Assembly (NCBI GenBank): GCA_017303875.1
Contig: JAFLBP010000021.1
Location: 56,352-120,351 of the forward strand
DNA: 64,000 nucleotides
Origin: Chitinophagales bacterium
Lineage (GTDB): Bacteria > Bacteroidota > Bacteroidia > Chitinophagales > Saprospiraceae
Direction of reading: 5' to 3'
Each line of letters opens with the position of its first letter. Positions within the stretch are counted from its first letter, which is position 1. A model generated the notes under the pieces. That model made no database searches. It was not told the origin of the DNA and saw only the letters and a list, made by a program, of their open reading frames with translations. Shown here one piece after another: positions 53,898 to 62,800 of the stretch. Position numbers and translations under genes: made by a program.

Positions 53898-53967
53898 GTA
53901 TGCGCGTTGATTGGGTAAAGGTATAAGATCCCGGACGAGCTTCAGGAGAAAGCAGGAGGTGCGCCTG

Positions 53968-55080
53968 CTATTTTTGCGCCCGCATGGCGAGGTACAGCGC
54001 AATCACCATAAACACCATGTTTGGAATCCACATGGCTAATTCAGGGGCCAATACGCCGCCGGCAGCGAAAGAATTGGAGAATTTGGAGAGCAGTACAAAG
54101 GCGCAACCAATACCAATGGCCAGTGCCAGGTGCAGTCCCATGCCCCCGCGCGATTTCCGGCCGGCGAGGGCCAGCCCGATGATCGTCAGGATAATATTGG
54201 TAAAGGCGTCGGCCGTACGCCTGCTCATTTCAATGCGATAGGCTTTGGAGGAAGTGGTTAGGCCGCGGCTTTCATCCCGCCGGATGGCGCTGTACAGCTC
54301 CGGCGTGGTCATTTCTTCATTCTGGTTGTGGTAATACACAAAATCTTCCGGGAAAAGATTCAGGGTCGTGTCAATCGGGCCTCTGGGCTGTTGCAGCGAC
54401 TCCCGCAGTCCGTCGATGTTGCGGATGCGATAATTCTGCAATTGCCATTTGCCGAGTTCCGGCTTCCAGACCGCATTTTCGGCCTCCAGAATACTCGACA
54501 CGATGCGGCCGTCAAAATGTTCCAGGCGCAAACCGCTGATCTTTTTTTCATCCTTGTTATAGCTTCTCACAAAGGCTTTTGTATTGGGCGATAACAAGAC
54601 ATGTACGCTTGAGTTTTTTACTTTTAACTGGTCTTTCCAGACAAAAGTATGCTCAAACCACAAGCGCGATTTGTTGAATTGCGGAATCAGAAAGTGCGAC
54701 AAACTCAGGTGAAAAAGCGCAATAAAACCTCCGGCAATCAGGTAGGGGCGCAATAGGCGCTGAAAGCTTACGCCGGCATTCAGAATGGATAAAATTTCGG
54801 CATTAAACGCCAGGCGCGAAGTGAAAAACACCACGGAAATCATGGTGTAAATCGGCATGATCAGGCCGCTGATATGCAGCACAAAACCCGGGTAATAATC
54901 AATCAGGATGTTTTTCAGGGTTACCGGCCCTTCAATAAAGGTTTGGATCTTGTCGCTGAAGTCGAACGCCATGCTCAACATGGTGAAGATCATCATGGTA
55001 AAGAAAAAAGCGCCGAGATACTTTTGGATGAGGTAAGCATCCAGCACTTTAAAACGCATCAACTTCAGGAGTTTATTCAT
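53968..55080 (-). CDS. LptF/LptG family LPS export permease
   Basis: 370 residues of the YjgP/YjgQ family: three N-terminal helices (LIQKYLGAFFFTMMIFTMLSMAFDFSD; GFVLHISGLIMPIYTMISVVFFTSRLAFNAEILSILNAGVSFQRLLRPYL), a periplasmic jellyroll, then three C-terminal helices. The FxxxxExxxxxxxGxS segment (FNAEILSILNAGVS) is characteristic. It forms the membrane part of the LptBFG exporter together with LptC elsewhere. Its start overlaps the gldE stop (ATGA). LptF versus LptG cannot be decided by eye. Confidence 0.9.
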   Translation of the reverse strand: MNKLLKLMRFKVLDAYLIQKYLGAFFFTMMIFTMLSMAFDFSDKIQTFIEGPVTLKNILIDYYPGFVLHISGLIMPIYTMISVVFFTSRLAFNAEILSILNAGVSFQRLLRPYLIAGGFIALFHLSLSHFLIPQFNKSRLWFEHTFVWKDQLKVKNSSVHVLLSPNTKAFVRSYNKDEKKISGLRLEHFDGRIVSSILEAENAVWKPELGKWQLQNYRIRNIDGLRESLQQPRGPIDTTLNLFPEDFVYYHNQNEEMTTPELYSAIRRDESRGLTTSSKAYRIEMSRRTADAFTNIILTIIGLALAGRKSRGGMGLHLALAIGIGCAFVLLSKFSNSFAAGGVLAPELAMWIPNMVFMVIALYLAMRAQK

Positions 55081-56366
55081 CGCTGATCCAAACGCGGCAA
55101 GGTAAGTTTTAGTTGTTCGATACGTCTTTTATTCGCCGCCGTAACGGTCAGTCGAATATCGTCGCCCGCGGTGATTTCCTGGCCACTTTCGGGGATGTCT
55201 CCCCAGATTTCGAGTACTAAACCGGCGAGGGTATCGGCGTTGTTGCGCTGCTCGTCAAAACTTGCGAGTTCAAGCCCTACAATACGGCACACGTCCTGCA
55301 AAGCCGTCTGGCCGTCGAACAGCCAGTTGAAGTCGTCAATTTTGCGATAGCGCACCTCCGTGTCCTCGTCGAATTCGTCGCGGATTTCGCCGGTCACTTC
55401 TTCCAGAATATCTTCGAGGGTAATGATACCCGAAGTGCCGCCATATTCATCCACCACGATGGCGAGGTGCATTTTACTTTTTTTAAATTCCTCCAGCAGC
55501 TCAATGGCGCGTTTGCTTTCGGGCACGAGCATGAGGTTGGTGCGAACAAGCGCCTGCCATTCAAAATCGGGCGCCTGATCCAAATGTTCGAGCAGGTCCT
55601 TGACGTGCAGGATGCCGGTTACGTTATCGAGGTCTTCATCAAAAACGGGCAATCGCGAAAATTCAGATTCGCGTACAATTTTGAGCAACTCGTCGAAGGG
55701 GCTGCGAAAATCGAGCGCCACCACTTTGGCGCGGGGCTGCATGACCTGTTTGATGGTTACGTCGCCGAATTTGACAATACTTTTCAGGAGCTCCAGCTCG
55801 CGTTTTTCGCCGCTGTTGGCCGTTTCTGCAACCGGGGCCGGTTTTTCGGCGGGTGTTTCTGTTGTATTGACGCCGGCAAGAGGCGTCGGTTCTTTATGCT
55901 TGATAAACGGCGAAAACAACAGTTGCCACAAGCGGATATAGCCGCTCAGTGCGGGCAGCAGTGCCGAAAGTCGTCGATTGCCGAGGCTGTGATTGGCGAC
56001 GCCTGCGAGCAGGCGAAAACCCACAGCAATGAGCAGGGCGAGCAGCAGTACGGCGGCAATCCAGATCAGGCCGGGAAAAAACGGTTGTTCGCCCAACAAA
56101 GTATTGAGGGCTGTGCGCAAGAGGCCGCCGGAACCGATCAGCCAGGCGGTCATTCCCGCGCTGAGCAGGAGTGTTAGCAACAGCCGCGCCAATAACAGTG
56201 CGTACATGGCCGGGCGGATATTGCGCACCACGCCCACCGTGCGCTGCGCTGCCGCGCCGGGCCGGTTGCGCAATTGCTCAACCTCCTGAGGACTTATACC
56301 AACCAATGCGCGCTCGGAAAGCACAATCAGAAAGTATAAAACCAAACCAATGATGAATGCCAGCAT
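55077..56366 (-). CDS. gldE: GldE-type CNNM/HlyC protein (gliding-associated)
   Basis: 429 residues: membrane helices in the first about 140 residues (DUF21-like), a CBS pair (about 200-330; VMQPRAKVVALDF, VVDEYGGTSGIITLEDILEEVTGEI) and a HlyC/CorC C-terminal domain (WLFDGQTALQDVCRIVGLELASFDEQRNNADTLAGLVLEIWGDIPESGQEI). The order mutY-ssb-gldE is conserved in Bacteroidota and supports naming it GldE, a protein linked to gliding and T9SS function. gldD, its frequent neighbour, is replaced here by lptF/G. Confidence 0.85.
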   Translation of the reverse strand: MLAFIIGLVLYFLIVLSERALVGISPQEVEQLRNRPGAAAQRTVGVVRNIRPAMYALLLARLLLTLLLSAGMTAWLIGSGGLLRTALNTLLGEQPFFPGLIWIAAVLLLALLIAVGFRLLAGVANHSLGNRRLSALLPALSGYIRLWQLLFSPFIKHKEPTPLAGVNTTETPAEKPAPVAETANSGEKRELELLKSIVKFGDVTIKQVMQPRAKVVALDFRSPFDELLKIVRESEFSRLPVFDEDLDNVTGILHVKDLLEHLDQAPDFEWQALVRTNLMLVPESKRAIELLEEFKKSKMHLAIVVDEYGGTSGIITLEDILEEVTGEIRDEFDEDTEVRYRKIDDFNWLFDGQTALQDVCRIVGLELASFDEQRNNADTLAGLVLEIWGDIPESGQEITAGDDIRLTVTAANKRRIEQLKLTLPRLDQR

Positions 56367-56448
56367 ATTGAGGGCAAAGATAAAAGCAGAATTTACAGGA
56401 TGGCAGGATTTTCAGAATATATACGTGTGAAAAATCCAATTATCGTGT

Positions 56449-56486
56449 AAATAAAAAGAAAGGGTAGCGCTGTGTGGCGCCACCCT
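56449..56486 (-). terminator. Terminator downstream of ssb
   Basis: On the minus strand an AGGGT-x-GCGC / GCGC-x-ACCCT stem (one mismatch, 6-nt loop; 56461-56486) is followed by a T-rich stretch (56460-56449), about 40 bp past the ssb stop. Confidence 0.75.
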
Positions 56487-56524
56487 TCGTGTGTAAGTAT
56501 TCTTTGTCGACAGTATTATTCGCC

Positions 56525-56977
56525 TTAGAACGGGAGATCATCTCCGCCTTCGGCAGCTGGCGGCGGCGTGTCGGCGCCGACGCTGACTGGAGTGCGTCCG
56601 TTAGATTCCGCACTGGGGAAACGGCTGTCGGCCGGCATCTGGCCGCTGCCTTCACGACGCTCCAAAGAGCGCAGGGTGGAAGCGACAATGTCAGTTACGT
56701 TGCGTTCCACGCCGTCGGTACCCGTATATTTACGATAGGAAATTTTTCCTTCAACAAAAACCATCGAGCCTTTTTTGAGGGTTTTTTCGGCTCTGTCGGC
56801 CAATTCACGCCAAACGACAACATTGTGCCACTCGGTGAGCGTTTGCCAGTTTCCGTCTTTGTCTTTGTAATTTTCGTTGGTAGCCAGGGAGAAACGTCCA
56901 ACCATGGTGCCGTTCTCGAGGTGACGTACTTCAGGGTCGCCACCCAAGTTTCCGATTAAGGTTACTTTGTTGATCAT
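56525..56977 (-). CDS. ssb: Single-stranded DNA-binding protein
   Basis: 150 residues from 56977 (MINKVTLIGNLGGDPEVRH); a longer frame to 57034 adds an unlikely leader. The OB fold includes VGRFSLATNENYKDKDGNWQTLTEWHNVVVWRELADRAEKTLKKGSMVFVEGKI. A flexible tail ends in the acidic tip GGDDLPF that binds partner proteins. It sits between mutY and gldE on the same strand, as in many Bacteroidota. Confidence 0.97.
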   Translation of the reverse strand: MINKVTLIGNLGGDPEVRHLENGTMVGRFSLATNENYKDKDGNWQTLTEWHNVVVWRELADRAEKTLKKGSMVFVEGKISYRKYTGTDGVERNVTDIVASTLRSLERREGSGQMPADSRFPSAESNGRTPVSVGADTPPPAAEGGDDLPF

Positions 56978-57055
56978 GATGTGAGAAAAGGTTAAAAATG
57001 TTAGAAGATAGCTGAAATTGAAATGCCACCGCAATGAACAAACTTGGTGACACCT

Positions 57056-58156
57056 CTAAAAGAGCGACAAAGATACGTATTCTTCCAAATATTTGTCAAG
57101 TATTTTCGGGAAACTAAAATTTTTTTTCAAATCTGCACGCTTGCTGCTGCGCAATTCCGGCAAACTATCCAGGGCCGCTCCCAAGGCTTCATCGCCCTGT
57201 ATTTCACAAAAAACCGCGCGGATATACTGGTGGGTCAGGGTTTGTTTTTGCACGCCGGAACAGTGTAATATTTCCGCCCGACCCTGAATTTTATGCTTTT
57301 TAAGCCATTTTTCTAATGAAATTTGCGCTTCTGCGCGGTTTTCGGGCAGTGCTTCGCTTTCGTTTTGCGGAAATTCAAACAAGTCCTGCCAGATGTCGGC
57401 CGCGCTCCGGCGCTGTACCCAGCAGTTGCCTTCCACATTGAACACGAAGTAGCAAAAATGCCGCGTGCGTTTGAGCAACTTTTTTTCCTTGCGCGGCAGC
57501 TCGCCCACACGCGCCTGCGCCAGCGCGACGCAATGTGCTGCCAGCGGGCAGCTTCCGCAGTTCGGATTTTTGGGCACACATTGCAAGGCGCCGAAATCCA
57601 TGATGGCCTGATTATAAGCGGCCGGCGGGGCATCGGCGAGCAGGTCCTGCGCCAATTTGCCGTATTTTTTTCTCGCCTCCGGCAAATCTATCGCCGTTTC
57701 GATGCCGAAATAACGGGACAAAATGCGGTACACATTGCCGTCGAGCACGGCGTGGGGCTGGTCGTACGCAAACGACGCAATGGCCGCAGCGGTGTAGTCG
57801 CCCACGCCTTTCAGCGCCCGCAGGCCCTCAAAAGTATCCGGGAAAACGCCACTCAGCGTATACGCCACCTGTTTGGCGCTTTGGTGCAGGTTGCGGGCGC
57901 GGGAATAATAGCCCAAGCCTTCCCAGCACTTGAACACCGTTTCTTCCGGCGCATCGGCGAGGGACTTCACATCGGGGAATTGTTCTACGAATTTCAGGTA
58001 GTACGGCAACCCCTGCTCTACACGGGTTTGTTGCAGAATAATTTCTGAAAGCCAGATTTTGTAGGGGTCGCGCTCGCCTTTCCAGGGCATGGGCCGGTGT
58101 ACGGCAGCGCCCCATTGCAGCAGTGCCGACCGGAAATGTGTGTTGGCGGCGCTCAT
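57056..58156 (-). CDS. mutY: A/G-specific adenine glycosylase
   Basis: Removes adenine mispaired with 8-oxoguanine. 366 residues with the catalytic Glu in LSEIILQQTRVEQ (E38), the HhH motif LKGVGDYTAAAIASFA and Asp139 in AVLDGNV. The 4Fe-4S cluster cysteines follow the pattern C-x6-C-x2-C-x5-C at 193, 200, 203 and 209. The C-terminal part is a NUDIX-like 8-oxoG recognition domain (FCYFVFNVEGNCWVQRRSAADIWQDLFEFPQ). The ATG overlaps the stop of the DUF1460 gene upstream. Confidence 0.96.
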   Translation of the reverse strand: MSAANTHFRSALLQWGAAVHRPMPWKGERDPYKIWLSEIILQQTRVEQGLPYYLKFVEQFPDVKSLADAPEETVFKCWEGLGYYSRARNLHQSAKQVAYTLSGVFPDTFEGLRALKGVGDYTAAAIASFAYDQPHAVLDGNVYRILSRYFGIETAIDLPEARKKYGKLAQDLLADAPPAAYNQAIMDFGALQCVPKNPNCGSCPLAAHCVALAQARVGELPRKEKKLLKRTRHFCYFVFNVEGNCWVQRRSAADIWQDLFEFPQNESEALPENRAEAQISLEKWLKKHKIQGRAEILHCSGVQKQTLTHQYIRAVFCEIQGDEALGAALDSLPELRSSKRADLKKNFSFPKILDKYLEEYVSLSLF

Positions 58157-59127
58157 GGATGCAGGGGTTTGAGGCGGGCCACCATAATGCCCGTTTGGCC
58201 GGGCTGACTTGTTACGTACTGCGCCAGCGGCTGCGGCGACACGATGACCCGTTTTTGGAGCGAAGAGGCGTGCAGCAGGTATACACGGCCGTTTTTGCGG
58301 AGCGCAAAACCTTCGTGCGCCACATCTAAGCCGGGTTTGATGCTGGTGAGCAGCACAATGTCGCCGTCCTGAATCAGGTTTTCCATCCTTGCGATTTTAT
58401 CCTGCGGAATATAGTACCACTGGTGGCGACTGATGCGCGTTTCGGCTTCCTGAATGGCTTTCAGGATGGCCGGGTGGCGCAGGGCCGGATAGCGCTGCGG
58501 GCGCAGGCTCATGTAGTTGAATTTTTTGGCGTAGCGCACACCGCCCATTTGCGCCGTGAGGTCGTCGAGCAGGCCCATTTTTTCGGCCTGTAAAATCCAT
58601 CCTGTAAAATAGTGAATGCGCGAGGCGTAACCCTCAATATTGCCGCCCCAGTAGCGCAGTTTTTGCAACAGCTCCTTGTAAGCGGCGTAATCCTGATCGG
58701 CGGTGAGCGCCAGGGCCACGCTGTGCTCCACGAGGGTCCAGCAATCGAACTGGTGCAGGTTGACGACCAACTGCTCGGCTTCCCCCATTTCCAGCGTGCC
58801 GGAAACATAGGGCTGCCCCAAAAAGGTCTGGGCAATTTGCAGGCTCCGCAGCGACACCTCGGCCTGCGAGCGCACCGCCTGCTGGCATTGCACGGCGATC
58901 AGGGAATCGGGGTTGGCGGAGAGCAGCAGGGGGAATAAAAGGGGGGCGAGGAAGTGCGGAATGCGGAATGTGGAATGCGGAATGCGGAGTCTCCCTCCTT
59001 GCCAGGGAGGGCCAGGGTGGGTTGTGGAATGCGGAATGCGGAATGTGGTGTGCGGAATAAGGGGTTTCAGGCCTTGCAAGGTGCGTGGCAGTTGGAGAAT
59101 GGGAATAAACAGGGTGGTTTTGTGCAT
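58153..59127 (-). CDS. DUF1460 family (NlpC/P60-like amidase) exported protein with repeat-invaded leader
   Basis: The domain from about residue 85 to the end is DUF1460, a cysteine amidase-like family active on cell-wall peptides: VVNLHQFDCWTLVEHSVALAL holds the likely Cys, DVAHEGFALR the likely His, and LLHASSLQKRVIVS follows. I place the start at 59127 (MHKTTLFIPILQLP). Residues 24-58 (IPHTTFRIPHSTTHP, LRIPHSTFRIPH) are encoded by intergenic-type repeats, so the N-terminus is split before the hydrophobic segment FLAPLLFPLLLSA. The stop overlaps the mutY start by four bases. Confidence 0.78.
   Translation of the reverse strand: MHKTTLFIPILQLPRTLQGLKPLIPHTTFRIPHSTTHPGPPWQGGRLRIPHSTFRIPHFLAPLLFPLLLSANPDSLIAVQCQQAVRSQAEVSLRSLQIAQTFLGQPYVSGTLEMGEAEQLVVNLHQFDCWTLVEHSVALALTADQDYAAYKELLQKLRYWGGNIEGYASRIHYFTGWILQAEKMGLLDDLTAQMGGVRYAKKFNYMSLRPQRYPALRHPAILKAIQEAETRISRHQWYYIPQDKIARMENLIQDGDIVLLTSIKPGLDVAHEGFALRKNGRVYLLHASSLQKRVIVSPQPLAQYVTSQPGQTGIMVARLKPLHP
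58954..59057. repeat. Heptamer repeat plus GC-rich palindrome within the DUF1460 gene
   Basis: Copies of GGAATGCGGAATG(C/T)GG flank a palindromic segment around CCCTCCTTGCCAGGGAGGG (58991-59009). The heptamer word is that of the intergenic array at 12559-12702. Here it is read in frame on the minus strand as FRIPHS repeats. Confidence 0.85.
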
Positions 59128-59249
59128 GATGGAGTAGTTGTCGGGTCGCCCGCGTTGCGTTGCGCGATGGGGTGCGCGGGACAAAGGTAGGAAAGCGCTA
59201 ATTTATATTCATCATGCCTACCATATCGGGAAATCTGTCGTGCCCAAAC

Positions 59250-59837
59250 TTATCCTTCCAACACCTCAACATGAAGCCCTTTGCCAATTTCTTTTCTAAG
59301 CGTGGTGTTTAATCGTTCCCGAAGGGCCGCTACCTCACTTACTAGCCTTTCTTCCTCGACTTCAATCAGATCAGGCAGTTCATTCCCTGCGCCGACTTTA
59401 CGCTGTTCTTTTTCCAAAAAGCGATAAACCCTTGATCTGAATTCAAAAATATCATCTCTCACCCCTTGGGATATAAGCAAGCCATGTCCTTGCAAGAACC
59501 AAACTTCTTCAATTTTTTGCAAATATTCCTTGGCTTGCGCTACGCGCAAATGGTTGGTCTTGTGCTGGTTGTCGCCTCTTTTTACGAACACGGTTTTGCT
59601 ATGCTCCTTTTCCGACATAAAGGCAAGTAAACCCCATACAGCTTTGCAGGCGGCTACCCTGGCTGTTTCTACCTGTTGCCCGGACCAGATATGCTGCTCA
59701 ATGCTTTTTTGCTTTTTCCAAACTTTCAAAGCCCACCAATACCCGAATATTGCAAGGAGCAGCGTAAGTGTCGGCCCGACAAACTCCATCCAGTAAGGTT
59801 TGCTGTCCTTAACCGGATGCCATAACCAGTCAATCAT
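59250..59837 (-). CDS. Csx28-like candidate, membrane accessory of the type VI-B locus
   Basis: 195 residues starting 6 bp after cas13b, on the same strand. A single N-terminal membrane helix (VGPTLTLLLAIFGYWWALKVW, about 20-40) is followed by a helical soluble domain (KSIEQHIWSGQQVETARVAACKAVWGLLAFMSEK, RLVSEVAALRERLNTTL). An R-x4-H spacing occurs at R87/H92 (RGDNQH), compatible with a HEPN-type site but possibly chance. One N-terminal helix plus a helical domain of this size fits Csx28, which enhances Cas13b defence; Csx27 has four helices and does not fit. Sequence homology to Csx28 could not be checked here. Confidence 0.6.
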   Translation of the reverse strand: MIDWLWHPVKDSKPYWMEFVGPTLTLLLAIFGYWWALKVWKKQKSIEQHIWSGQQVETARVAACKAVWGLLAFMSEKEHSKTVFVKRGDNQHKTNHLRVAQAKEYLQKIEEVWFLQGHGLLISQGVRDDIFEFRSRVYRFLEKEQRKVGAGNELPDLIEVEEERLVSEVAALRERLNTTLRKEIGKGLHVEVLEG

Positions 59838-59843
59838 TTCATC

Positions 59844-62800
59844 TTAATTTTTTACCTCCTGATTGCTGAGCACAATTCTTTCTGCGCCAATTTCACGCAG
59901 TAGCATGTGATAATATCCGGAAGCGGTCTCAAAAATATTTTTCACCAGTTCGGCACAATCCGAAGTGGCTTTCAGGGGCAATATCGCTGGCGAAGGTACT
60001 TCATTGTGCAGGATTTTGTTTCGGATTTTAATCAAATTCTCTACTCCACAGCCGCCGATGGCAGTTTTGCCGCTTTTACTAAAGGCAACATTAACAAAGT
60101 CTTGATGGTCAAGTCTGACAACCTTATTTTTCCGTTTTTCCGGTGGTGCTTCGGCATTTTTTTGATCTGCGTCTGCTTGTTTTTGGGCCAATGCAGCCCG
60201 AATATCAGCTTCGCACTTGTCAAAAACCGCCTTTTCAAATTTGTAGATTGTTTCAAAAAAAAGCACCCTTCTGCGCTCAAAATCCTCCAGAGCAGCCTTT
60301 AAATCTGCATGGTCAAGCTGCACATCTGGTGTTTGAAAATGCTCCAGTAAAGGAGTCAGGCGCCGGTCTTTTTGCAGACGCCGAACCTCTCCATACCGGC
60401 GAATGCTCAGGGTGTCATTTAGTACGACATTGCCAATTTTTTTGTGAAACGGAATCTCGCTGGTCAGTACGGCATCTATTTGCGCCAGCGAAAGCGCTTC
60501 AAATCCAACTTTCCAATCTTTCATGCGGGCGGCCCTGTCTTTGCACATCAACCACAAAACCCGGTCAAGCGCTTGGGTGTAGCGCAATACCTGCTCTCGA
60601 TCAAGGATGAATTTTTTCTCGCGCTGTTTGTCTTTCAGGTTTTGTTCGGTAGCTTCTTTTACATTAATATCTTTCGCTTTTGTGATCTGTTTTTTCAGAA
60701 GCGCTTCATTTTTTTCATAGTTTTTCAAGAACTCGGCTTGTGATATCGGTTTTCCACGAGTTCCGGTTTCGCCAAATGGTAAGAAATAACGATCTGCTTT
60801 GTACATAGGCTGGGTATCGTCATTGCCGATGTAGAGACGAATGGCCTCAATAATATTAATGGTTTTATCCTCATGCAAATCTGCGGCATACCCTTGCTGG
60901 CGTAGCATTGCTTCAATAGCTGCATTGAATAAGCCACGAGGCAATAACACTGCCTGATTGGCATACGAACGTTGTATGGCCGCTTTCTCCTGAATCTTTA
61001 AAAAGGCTCCATATCGTATTTTAATATCATCTGCCCCAATGCCGGTTTTTTTAGGCTTTCGCGGATCAGGTTTATTGCCAAAATCAGGTTCGATCTCTAC
61101 AACTGCTTTGCGGAGATAATTCCAGCGTGCAATGAGGTAAGCTTCGTAAAAATCAAAAATTCCACTGCACGTTTCAATGTTGACATCCGCTAAAAAGGGA
61201 TGGATGTTTTTATTATTTGCGCCAACTTTGGGCAGCAAACCCAATTCAAGCAGATATTGCTTCACGCCTTCCCGATTACTGCCAAAATACGCCAGTAAAT
61301 ACTCCAGGATTACGAATTGATCATTATTGGCTTTGTGATCCTCCGGGGCATAAGGTTTGAAAAAAATCAGATCGCGGGCCAAAAAAACAGCCATGTGGCC
61401 GGATTTGGGCGCATATTTCAACTCGCGTTCTTTGTAAGCAGGGCGTTTCCAGAAATTCCTGACTTCCAGTTTCGTTCCAATGTCTTTGAGGCGTTCTTTA
61501 GTCTCCTGCAACTTGGCTTTCAATTTTTCAAGCGCAAGAAATTTATAATCAGGCGCAGCATATCCCAATAAATATTCCCGAAAGCTATCCGGCAGATAAC
61601 GCAACTGCAACTGAACAGTGTTACAGCCTTCAGGCAGCTGTGCTATGGTGCGATTGTAGTGTTTCCTGACCCATTCGTCGGCTGCTGCTGTGCGTGCTGC
61701 GCGCATTTCAGCATCTTTGTCAACACCGGGCTTTTGGCCTCGCTTTGCTCTTAGGTGTGTACGAAAACGCCTGAGCTGCGGATTGCTTTCTATTGGCTTT
61801 ATTTTGTCCGGGGTTTTCAGGTCTTTACAAAATTGCCGGAACAAGTCAATATATGCTTTGATAAAAGCCTCGCTTGCTGCCGCGCCAAACAAACGCTGAT
61901 GCAAAAACAGTGCGGCCAGCTCATACGTGCTTAAAACCGCATCAGGCTCAGGATTGTCGTTGGAAAGTTTAAACCGCTCTTTTTCGGCGTTGGGTTGAAT
62001 AAGGTTAAGTTCAGGATAACCCTCCTGCTCACCATCTTCCAGAAAGCGAATGCCGATGCTGTTGCTTTCCATAAGGTAGGTTGTGGTAAATTGCTCCACT
62101 TCCGGCCTCATTTTCAATTTGCCCATAGACTTCTGTAGCCAGGACTCCGGAAGTGAAGACTTTTCCAGCAAACGCGATTGCGCAGCTGGATCCTCTACCT
62201 CCGACAAACGCCGTTTCAGGTCTGTCAGGTCTACTTTACCCCAGCGGGCAAAAGTGCGCAGTGGGTGCAGTAATACCCGCTCCCGTGCGACCCCGTTCAT
62301 ATTTTTCTCATAACGGGCTGTAACCAACTTACCAAGGTGGATATGGAAGCGCAGGGACGGAAAAATTTCCTGATCGTCGAAATAACGCAACGCAAACCAG
62401 GGGAAACGATCACTGTGGCGAATCATCAGGGTTGGCTGCTGATCATCGGACCAGATACTCTCGGAATCCGGCTTGGGGGTGCGATCAAAGGACTGGCGTG
62501 CAGTTTCGTCGAGGGCTTGATACAATTCTCCCGGACAGCGATCTAACTCATTGAACATATCCAGCAAAATGTCGCTGCTTTCCAGTTTGTCCTGTGGCAA
62601 GCGGCAGGCGACACCCCGATAAGCATCGAGTAAAGCGCGACGTCCCAAATCGGCATTGGTGGCAAAGCCATTCAGGCGCGCCAAAAAGAGCGAAATTTCC
62701 TTGCGTTGCAGAAAAAAGCAAGTAAAAAAGACCAGCGCGCGCTCATTGTACGGCTCGCTACCCGCATCATTAGGTGTATCGTCCGGGTGAGCGGCATTCC

